A DNA stretch of 20,376 bases from Lentisphaerota bacterium. GTDB taxonomy: Bacteria > Verrucomicrobiota > Kiritimatiellia > UBA8416 > JAFGIZ01. Made by a program: the position numbers and the translations under genes. The notes beneath the pieces were generated by a model. It saw only the letters and a list, made by a program, of their open reading frames with translations. It was not told where the DNA came from and did no database searches. The stretch lies in NCBI GenBank assembly GCA_016929365.1, contig JAFGIZ010000243.1, positions 1 through 20,376 on the forward strand, written 5' to 3'. Of the stretch, positions 14,616 to 20,376 are shown in pieces. Within the stretch, counting starts at the first letter, position 1. Each line of letters opens with the position of its first letter.

Positions 14616-15920
14616 ATGAAATCGAGCATGCTTGTGGGAACCCTTGCGGCGGTAGTCGTGTTTTGCGGTATGGCGGAGGCGGACCTGGTTACCAATCTGC
14701 CGTCTGCGGATCGAGGTATCGAGGACAAGAACCCCTATGATGGGGTCGGTGACACTCTGCGAGACTGGAACGAAAACAGCATGTTAGTCGGTGACTATGA
14801 TGACGCAACCTGGGACGTGGGGCAGCGGGGCGCCATTGTCTATGAGCTTCCCGCGCTGACATGGACGCAGAATGTGCGTCAGGCCACGCTGCGTGTGTAC
14901 TTGGAGAATTTCACGGGCACGCCCTTTACCAATCTTTCGCTCGTTCACCTGCCGAACTGGAACGAGGGCTTGGGTGCCGGTACCGAGAACGCTTACCACA
15001 CCACCCCGGCGAATGTCGTCGCGCCCGTGCTGATCACGCCGACGTCGCCTGACGATACGTGGTATTCGGCCGATGTGACCGACGAAGTACGGGCCGATTA
15101 TGCCAACGACAGCGGCGATGCGTGGTCCACCTTCCGCCTCCAGATGCAGGGTCCCGACGGTTGCAATCAGAACGACGTGACAGAGCGGTATGTCATTCGC
15201 TCCAAGGATTTCTTATCGGGTTCGGGCTCGCCTTATGCAGCCCGGCTGGTCCTTGATATCGGCCGGGCCGCGAGCGTGACGACGAATGTTCTGGTGCGCT
15301 GGACGGCGAATATCCAGGACAACGACGGGGACGGAAACGGCGATGATTTCCGGGGCGGGGTGAACGACCAGGGCACATCGTATGTCGGCGATGGCGAAGG
15401 CATTGGCGGCGGCGGGGCGGATTGGGACCTGGTTGAGCGCGACGTGGCCGTCTTCGAATTGCCGGAGGCGCCCGACGGCTATATTTATAAGTCCGCCCAG
15501 GTTGTGTTCTACCTGAATGGCTTCAACTCGCAGGGGACGCCCGTGCCGGAAGACTGCCAGCTGATGCATGTTCCGGATCTCAACGGCGCACCCGGTTTTG
15601 ATTCCTATCAGGAGGACGCGACGCTGGTAAACGACGCGTTCGTGACGTCGAGTTCCGCGTCTTCAACGTTCTACACCAACGACGTATCGGCCTACGTGCG
15701 GTGGGATTATGAGAATGATACCTCGTCGCCGAAGTGCAGCGCCTTCCGGTTGCAGGACGACGCCCCCTTCCCGACGCCGCCCAACGGTAACGGTCAATCG
15801 GACCGCTACGTTTTCATGATTCGCAAGGACGCCAACTGGGCCTCGCAGGGCCACCAGTGGCCGCGGCTGCGCATCAATTATGAACGGCTCCTTGCGGGCA
15901 GCGTAATCCTGCTGCGCTAG
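14616..15920 (+). CDS. Secreted protein with two DNRLRE/CBM96-like domains
   Basis: A 434-residue exported protein. Residues 1-22 are a signal peptide ending AEA, and cleavage before DLVTNLPSA is likely. The rest is two copies of one domain, roughly 23-215 and 218-430. Matching parts are RGAIVYELPALTWTQNVRQATLRVYL with RDVAVFELPEAPDGYIYKSAQVVFYL, and TWYSADVTDEVRADYANDSGDAWSTFRLQ with TFYTNDVSAYVRWDYENDTSSPKCSAFRLQ. This layout (V.ELP, RATLRVYL, DVT..V..DY) is that of the DNRLRE/CBM96-like beta-sandwich found in carbohydrate-binding and surface proteins. A DNDGDGNGDD stretch at the start of the second domain may bind calcium. There is no PEP-CTERM or other C-terminal sorting tail. It is driven by the strong promoter at 14545. 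The binding target is unknown. Confidence 0.72.
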   Translation: MKSSMLVGTLAAVVVFCGMAEADLVTNLPSADRGIEDKNPYDGVGDTLRDWNENSMLVGDYDDATWDVGQRGAIVYELPALTWTQNVRQATLRVYLENFTGTPFTNLSLVHLPNWNEGLGAGTENAYHTTPANVVAPVLITPTSPDDTWYSADVTDEVRADYANDSGDAWSTFRLQMQGPDGCNQNDVTERYVIRSKDFLSGSGSPYAARLVLDIGRAASVTTNVLVRWTANIQDNDGDGNGDDFRGGVNDQGTSYVGDGEGIGGGGADWDLVERDVAVFELPEAPDGYIYKSAQVVFYLNGFNSQGTPVPEDCQLMHVPDLNGAPGFDSYQEDATLVNDAFVTSSSASSTFYTNDVSAYVRWDYENDTSSPKCSAFRLQDDAPFPTPPNGNGQSDRYVFMIRKDANWASQGHQWPRLRINYERLLAGSVILLR

Positions 15921-16092
15921 GCGGCCCGTTCAATTGCGTTGCTTCATTCCGGGCGCCGGACAAGCAGGCGTTTCCATTTGCAGGGACGGCGTTTACGCCG
16001 TCGGCGGGTCGAGGGGCGGCCAACGGGGAACCCCTAATGATACGTGCGGTTTGGGAGTTGACCCTGCCGGGAGAATCCGGCAAAAGATTGAG
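15921..16092. other. Spacer with a 7-bp hairpin
   Basis: A 172-base intergenic stretch with no gene. A perfect hairpin, GACGGCG (15985-15991), TTTA, CGCCGTC (15996-16002), lies 64 bases after the DNRLRE-type gene. No T-run follows, so it is a weak or non-standard terminator or an mRNA end structure. I see no convincing promoter for the following gene. Confidence 0.45.
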
Positions 16093-17250
16093 ATGAACGA
16101 GAGCCAGTCCACGTCCCGCAACCGTGTTTTCCAGGCCATCCGGCATGCGGGGCCGGACCGTACGCCGGTGGATTTCGGCGGCATGATTTTTTCCTGCTGC
16201 GAGCAGGAATTTCTCGACGCCATGCGCGACGTATTCGGGTTCAGCCGCCCGGACGACCGCGATGCCTGGAACCGGTGGGTATGGGTCGACGAACAGATCA
16301 TGCGGGAGTTGGACGTGGACCTGCGCTGGGTGCCGCACGAGCCGCCGCTGGTGCAGATCAAGGCCCGTTACCCGGAGCGCGCGGCGGAGGCCGAAGCCCG
16401 GCAGGCGGCGCTGCGCCGCGGCAAGCAGGGCCAGACGCCGAATGTGCGGCACGAATTCCCGTACGCGGATCTCACGCTGGACGACATTCGCGAGATCCAA
16501 CCCGAGTGCCCGCCCCCGAATCCCTACCTGGACTGGATGATCGATACGGCCCAAGCCTACCGGGCCGACGGGTACCCGACCACGGCTTTCGCGTACGGCG
16601 GTTTCTTCGAGACCGCCTGCTGGAAGCGGGGCTACGACCGGATTGCCATGGACCTGGCCCTCGAGCCGGACCTGGTCCGCGCGCTGTTCGACATCTGGCT
16701 GGAGGAAAAGCGGCACGTGACCGAGGACTACATCAAGCCGCTGGCGCCGTACATCGACATTTTCGTGTTCGGGGACGATCTCGGCATGCAGAGCGGGCCG
16801 TTCATGTCGCCCGAGATGTTCCGCGACCTGATCAAGCCGTACATGGCGGAAGCGTATAGCGCCGTGCATGCGGCGGCCCCCGATTCGTTCATCATGCATC
16901 ACAGTTGCGGCTCGATCTACGCGCTGCTCGACGACCTGATCGACATCGGCATTGACGTCATGAATCCCACGCAGCCGAACGCGAAGGACATGACGCCCGA
17001 GAAATTGAAGGCGCGGGGCGGCGGACGCATGGCGTTCCACGGCGGCATGGATCTGCAGGACCTGCTGCCCTACGGCACGCCCGAGGAGGTCCGGGCCGAG
17101 GCCGAAAGGCGGATGCGCGTGCTGGGCGCGGGGGGCGGATACCTGTGCGCGCCCGCGCATACGCTGCCCGACGACGTTCCGGTCGAGAACATCATCGCCA
17201 TGTGTTCCGCGGCCCGCGGGGGCGGTCCGCGGCCGCCGGCTGAAGGTTGA
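16093..17250 (+). CDS. URO-D-superfamily protein with MtaA-like zinc motif (paralogue 2)
   Basis: A 385-residue member of the uroporphyrinogen decarboxylase superfamily. H270-x-C272 in MHHSCGSIYALL and C352 in GGGYLCAPAHTLPDDVP reproduce the His-x-Cys...Cys zinc pattern of MtaA/CmuA-type methyltransferases, with 80 residues between the cysteines (77 in the paralogue at 2787). Other family features are VFGDDLGMQSGPFMSPEMFRDLIKPY and the IDVMNPTQPNAKDMTPEKLK segment. It should act as a cytoplasmic TIM-barrel methyl-transfer enzyme; the substrate is unknown. Its place directly before a sulfatase (four-base gap) suggests a link to glycan use. The ATG at 16093 is used; the Shine-Dalgarno sequence is weak, and a TTG at 16051 is an in-frame alternative. 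Confidence 0.85.
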   Translation: MNESQSTSRNRVFQAIRHAGPDRTPVDFGGMIFSCCEQEFLDAMRDVFGFSRPDDRDAWNRWVWVDEQIMRELDVDLRWVPHEPPLVQIKARYPERAAEAEARQAALRRGKQGQTPNVRHEFPYADLTLDDIREIQPECPPPNPYLDWMIDTAQAYRADGYPTTAFAYGGFFETACWKRGYDRIAMDLALEPDLVRALFDIWLEEKRHVTEDYIKPLAPYIDIFVFGDDLGMQSGPFMSPEMFRDLIKPYMAEAYSAVHAAAPDSFIMHHSCGSIYALLDDLIDIGIDVMNPTQPNAKDMTPEKLKARGGGRMAFHGGMDLQDLLPYGTPEEVRAEAERRMRVLGAGGGYLCAPAHTLPDDVPVENIIAMCSAARGGGPRPPAEG

Positions 17251-17254
17251 GACT

Positions 17255-18994
17255 ATGAAAACACCGAATATCATTTATGTGATTTGCCACGATATCGGAC
17301 GCCACGTCGGCTGTTACGGGGCCGGGGTATCGAGTCCGAATCTCGACCGCATCGGGCGGGACGGGGTGGTGTTCGAAAACGCCTTCTGCAATTCGCCCGC
17401 CTGCAGCCCGTCGCGCGGCTGCGCCATGACCGGACAGTATGCGCACACCAGCGGCGGGGTCGGCCTCTCGCACCGCGGGTTTCCGCTTGCCCCGACGGTC
17501 AAGACCGTAACGGACTATTTCAACGCGGGCGGGTACGAGACGGCCCATTTCGGATTCCAGCACGAGCGGCACGATCCGCGCGACAACCGCTACCAGGTGG
17601 AAGGTTCCGCCGCGACGTGGCAGGACCATTACTGCGAGAATGCCTTCGACAAGGCCCTGGCCTACCTTGCGGAACGGCGCAAGGCCGGGCGGCCGTTTTA
17701 CCTGAATGTCGGTACGATCGAGGTGCATGCCTCGCGCTGGCAGGGCGTTTACGAGGACAACCGTCTGCCGGTGTACGGACCGCACCAGCCCGATCCGGAC
17801 GACGTGAAACTTCCGTTTTTCATGCCCGATCATCCCCGCATCCGGCGCGAGTTTGCCAAGTTCGAAGCGGCGATCCGCTACTACGATCAGCAGGTCGGCC
17901 GCTTTTACGACGGCCTGCGCGAGATGGGATTCCTGGACAATTCGATCGTCGTGTTCACGACCGATCACGGGATCAGCGGCCTGCGCGCGAAGGGGACGAT
18001 TTACGATCCGGGCGTGGAGATCATGACCCTGATGCATTTTCCCGAAGCGTCCCGCAACGGCCGGCGTTACGGGGAGCTGATTCAGAACATCGATTTTGCC
18101 CCAACCGTGCTCGATTTCGCCGGGTTGCCGGTACCCGAATCCATGCAGGGCCGCTCGTTCAAGGACCTGGTTACGGGGGGTAAGTATTGCCCGCACGAGC
18201 ACCTGTTTATCGAGCGCAACTCGCACGGCGGGACTTATGACCGCATGCGGGCGGTGCGTACCCGCGACATGCATTACATCCGGAATTTCGAACCCCGCCC
18301 CCTGCGCGAATGGCTGCCGCACGAGGTGGAGCACCGGATCGGGGACACGTACGAGCGGTGGATGGGCGAGCTGTGGCCGGCGCCGTCGGAGCCCCGGCCG
18401 GCGGAGGAACTGTACGTGTTGACGGACGATCCGCGCGAATGGACGAACCCACGGCTATATCGTGCCGACGCGCCGCGAGGACATCGTCGGCATCAGCCCG
18501 GTGGGGATCGTGATGCACGAAGCGCACCCGCAGTACTACATCTTCGCCGACGGCGGCGAACAGCACATGCAGATGGAAGAGGCCGCGTCGGGCCTGCTCT
18601 CGAGCTGCACGTTCGGCCTGGCCCCCGCCGCGAACACCTACCTGCCGGCCCGCATCATGGGGGTCGCATCGTACGGCCACGACTGGTTCTTCCCCACGCC
18701 CTACGGGTTCCCGCTGCTGGTGCCCTACACATCGCCCATCGCCGACGATTTCGCCGCCACCGTCGACACCGACGGCGTTTTCGTGCTCAAGGACGGGGAG
18801 AAACTGACGGCGGAGTCGCAGATCGACGACATCGTCGCGCTCTACGAACACCATGCCGCCGACCTGCTGTTCCGGGCCGACGACGTGTTCTGCATCGGCA
18901 ACCGCCTCGCCCCGGACCGCGTGCGCATCCTGCTGTGCGATCCGCGCATCTATGTTTCGAACGCCGACGATGTGGAGACGACGCTGCGATTTAG
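17255..18994 (+). CDS. Sulfatase (S1 family, SGSH-like), C terminus disrupted
   Basis: A formylglycine-dependent sulfatase with no recognisable signal peptide. It opens MKTPNIIYVICHDIGRHVGCYG, as in bacterial relatives of N-sulfoglucosamine sulfohydrolase (metal ligands H12, D13). The modification motif is C50-S-P-S-R followed by GCAMTGQ, the canonical CxPSR site. FTTDHGISGLRAKGTIYDPG supplies later metal and catalytic residues. The family-like sequence continues to about residue 398 (EELYVLTDDPREWTN, base ~18447). After that the frame is open to 18994 but its translation becomes R/H/P-rich and the real coding signal moves to another frame. The usual C-terminal end of the sulfatase fold is therefore missing or replaced. 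The ATG at 17255 has AAGG eight bases upstream and sits four bases after the URO-D gene. Confidence 0.8.
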   Translation: MKTPNIIYVICHDIGRHVGCYGAGVSSPNLDRIGRDGVVFENAFCNSPACSPSRGCAMTGQYAHTSGGVGLSHRGFPLAPTVKTVTDYFNAGGYETAHFGFQHERHDPRDNRYQVEGSAATWQDHYCENAFDKALAYLAERRKAGRPFYLNVGTIEVHASRWQGVYEDNRLPVYGPHQPDPDDVKLPFFMPDHPRIRREFAKFEAAIRYYDQQVGRFYDGLREMGFLDNSIVVFTTDHGISGLRAKGTIYDPGVEIMTLMHFPEASRNGRRYGELIQNIDFAPTVLDFAGLPVPESMQGRSFKDLVTGGKYCPHEHLFIERNSHGGTYDRMRAVRTRDMHYIRNFEPRPLREWLPHEVEHRIGDTYERWMGELWPAPSEPRPAEELYVLTDDPREWTNPRLYRADAPRGHRRHQPGGDRDARSAPAVLHLRRRRRTAHADGRGRVGPALELHVRPGPRREHLPAGPHHGGRIVRPRLVLPHALRVPAAGALHIAHRRRFRRHRRHRRRFRAQGRGETDGGVADRRHRRALRTPCRRPAVPGRRRVLHRQPPRPGPRAHPAVRSAHLCFERRRCGDDAAI

Positions 18995-19130
18995 AGAGGG
19001 CGTCACCGTGAAAGCTCTGTACGACGTGCTGCGCGACAAACCGGTCCCGGTTGACGGCCACGCAGCCCGGGTCGCCATTCCGCGTGGCGCATTTCGAATC
19101 CTGGACCTGACCTGTGCGGAGAGGATGTGA
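18423..19130 (+). pseudogene. Remnant of an unrecognised protein, fused out of frame to the sulfatase
   Basis: From about 18440 the coding signal is in a different + frame from the sulfatase: THGYIVPTRREDIVGISPVG, then ARIMGVASYGHDWFFPTPYG, DGVFVLKDGEKLT, LAPDRVRILLCDPRIYVSN and a terminal ARVAIPRGAFRILDL. It reads as the C-terminal half of a larger protein, with a closing beta-rich module as seen at the ends of carbohydrate-active enzymes. I do not recognise the family. The frame is closed upstream by TGA at 18420-18422, and the only available start, GTG at 18462, has no convincing ribosome-binding site and lies within apparent domain sequence, so the 5' part is lost. Its TGA (19128-19130) overlaps the start of the next sulfatase. 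Confidence 0.62.
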
Positions 19131-20376
19131 CGGGGCCGGTGAATGTCGTGATGCTGTATGCCGATGACCTGGGGCGCGGGATGCTCTCGTGTTACGGGCA
19201 ACGGCATTTTGAGACGCCCAACATCGACCGGCTGGCCCGTGAAGGGACGCGGTTCGAGCGTGCCTATGGCTGTGCCCTGTGTGCCCCGGCGCGCGCCAGC
19301 CTGCTGCTGGGCCGCCACGACTGTCACGCCGGCTACTGGACCTTCAACACGAGCGGCGTGTATCCCATGCTGCAAAGCGGGGAGATGGCTTATGACGACC
19401 TGCGTGAGCTGATCAACAAGACCGGTATCCAGGCCGGCCCCGATGACGTGTTCCTGCCGCAACTGTTCCGGCAGGCCGGTTATGTCACGGGCGAGATCGG
19501 CAAGCTCGAGTGGGGCTTCGCCACGACCCCCGAGCGCATCCGGCGGCACGGCTGGGACACGCATTACGGCTACTACGATCATCGCATGTGTCACGGCTTC
19601 TATCCACCTTTCCTGTTTGACGACGGCCGGGTGGTGGACATCCCGGGCAACACGCGTATCGATTGCGGCAAGAACCCGCAGGGCGACACGCCCGCGAACC
19701 GTGCCTTGCGCCGCAACCGCCTGGGCAAGACGGTCTATTCACAGGATCTATTCGACGCACGGGCGGTGGCGTTCTTGGAAGCCCACCGCGATGACCCCTT
19801 CTTCCTGTTTCTTCCCTCGCAGCTTCCGCACGGTCCGATCGACGTCGAGGCGATCGATCCGGCCTTAGCGGGGCACCCGGCCCTGACCGAGTACGAGCAG
19901 GAATACGCCAGCATGGTCCTGCGCCTGGACCGGAGCGTAGGACTCGTGCTGGATACCCTCGACCGCCTGGGCCTGGCCGACAACACGCTGGTGCTGTTCT
20001 CGTCCGACAACGGGCATTATCCCTACTACCAGTGCGAGGGGCGTACCGGTGACACATGGACCGATGCGCAGGGCCGGCCGCTGGACAACATCCACGCACG
20101 ATTCCGGTCGGACAACGGAGGCGACGTGTTCGACGGCAACGACGGCATGTCGGGCCTCAAGACATCCAACTGGGAAGGCGGCACGCGAATTCCGTATCTC
20201 GTGCGTTGGCCCGGGCATACCCCCGCCGGTGCAGTGTCGGACCATCTTTTCGCCAACTACGACCTGTTCGCGACCTTTGCCGAATTGCTCGACCAGCCGG
20301 TCCCGCCTGAGAAGGACAGTCTCTCGCTGTTGCCGACGCTTCAAGGGGAGCCGGACCGCCAGCCCGCGCACGACCA
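19127..20376 (+). CDS. Sulfatase (arylsulfatase A-like), 3' end beyond the window
   Basis: At least 416 codons of an S1 sulfatase, open to the end of the window. The N terminus NVVMLYADDLGRGMLSCYG carries the DD metal ligands. The formylglycine site is C52-A-P-A-R followed by ASLLLGR, a CxPAR variant. Later regions are AGYVTGEIGKLEWGF, PFFLFLPSQLPHGPID, LVLFSSDNGHYPY and the C-terminal NWEGGTRIPYLVRWPG. I choose GTG 19127, which overlaps the preceding TGA as GTGA and has GGAG five bases before it. GTG 19139 and ATG 19151 are alternatives. There is no evident signal peptide, so a cytoplasmic location or an upstream leader is possible. It needs a formylglycine-generating system (anSME or FGE), not seen here. 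Confidence 0.88.
   Translation, partial: MTGPVNVVMLYADDLGRGMLSCYGQRHFETPNIDRLAREGTRFERAYGCALCAPARASLLLGRHDCHAGYWTFNTSGVYPMLQSGEMAYDDLRELINKTGIQAGPDDVFLPQLFRQAGYVTGEIGKLEWGFATTPERIRRHGWDTHYGYYDHRMCHGFYPPFLFDDGRVVDIPGNTRIDCGKNPQGDTPANRALRRNRLGKTVYSQDLFDARAVAFLEAHRDDPFFLFLPSQLPHGPIDVEAIDPALAGHPALTEYEQEYASMVLRLDRSVGLVLDTLDRLGLADNTLVLFSSDNGHYPYYQCEGRTGDTWTDAQGRPLDNIHARFRSDNGGDVFDGNDGMSGLKTSNWEGGTRIPYLVRWPGHTPAGAVSDHLFANYDLFATFAELLDQPVPPEKDSLSLLPTLQGEPDRQPAHD

Noticed and set aside
15985..16002. Rho-independent terminator after the DNRLRE-type gene
   Set aside because: The stem is perfect but is followed by CGGCGGG and not by a T-run, so it was kept only as a hairpin in the spacer entry.
15874..17274. 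A 466-codon open frame on the - strand opposite the URO-D gene
   Set aside because: The + strand has a recognised family with zinc motif; the antisense translation is R/H/P-rich without domains.
18420..18465. Programmed ribosomal frameshift joining sulfatase and fragment
   Set aside because: No slippery heptamer or obvious stimulatory structure at the junction, and both sides look truncated, so deletion or misassembly is more likely.

Overview
The window looks like chromosomal DNA from a GC-rich, Gram-negative bacterium of the PVC type (Kiritimatiellota, Lentisphaerota, Verrucomicrobiota or Planctomycetota). This placement is an inference. It rests on sulfatases with formylglycine motifs, two URO-D-superfamily proteins outside any haem operon, a REP-associated transposase with a GGGACAGACCC repeat family, lipoproteins and an outer-membrane barrel, and secreted tandem-domain surface proteins. 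No ribosomal RNA or other decisive taxonomic marker is present.

Bases 1-4017 hold housekeeping genes on the + strand: the 3' end of a ComEC/Rec2-like competence protein, a CtpA-type S41 protease, tsaD (stop and start overlapping), a URO-D-superfamily protein with a zinc-methyltransferase signature, and tRNA-Gly(UCC). The tRNA has a recognisable promoter whose -35 box contains the stop codon of the preceding gene.

Bases 4018-7954 are a mobile-element-influenced stretch. A Y1/HUH transposase of the RAYT type lies between copies of the 11-base motif GGGACAGACCC. Seven copies occur between 4141 and 7869, in both orientations, and one lies in frame inside a lipoprotein gene. A flavodoxin-like gene and the lipoprotein gene converge here and share a TTAA at their stop codons.

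Bases 7955-14327 carry carbohydrate and envelope genes. On the + strand is a NagB-like sugar-phosphate isomerase/deaminase homologue. On the - strand is a compact probable operon encoding an outer-membrane barrel, a C39-peptidase-like lipoprotein and a GH65 glycoside phosphorylase. Divergent from that operon is a seven-bladed lactonase. The barrel plus C39 pair resembles the export module FapF/FapD of functional-amyloid systems, but no amyloid subunit gene is visible.

Bases 14328-20376 begin with an inverted-repeat element (14422-14495) and a near-consensus sigma-70 promoter driving a secreted protein of two duplicated DNRLRE/CBM96-like domains. A probable operon follows: a second zinc-motif URO-D-superfamily protein, a sulfatase whose reading frame is broken or fused near base 18450, a remnant of an unrecognised protein, and a second sulfatase that runs off the window. 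The set suggests use of sulfated and possibly methylated glycans. The most unusual items are the repeat/transposase set, the sulfatase junction, the MtaA-like zinc motif beside sulfatases, and the orphan Fap-like pair.
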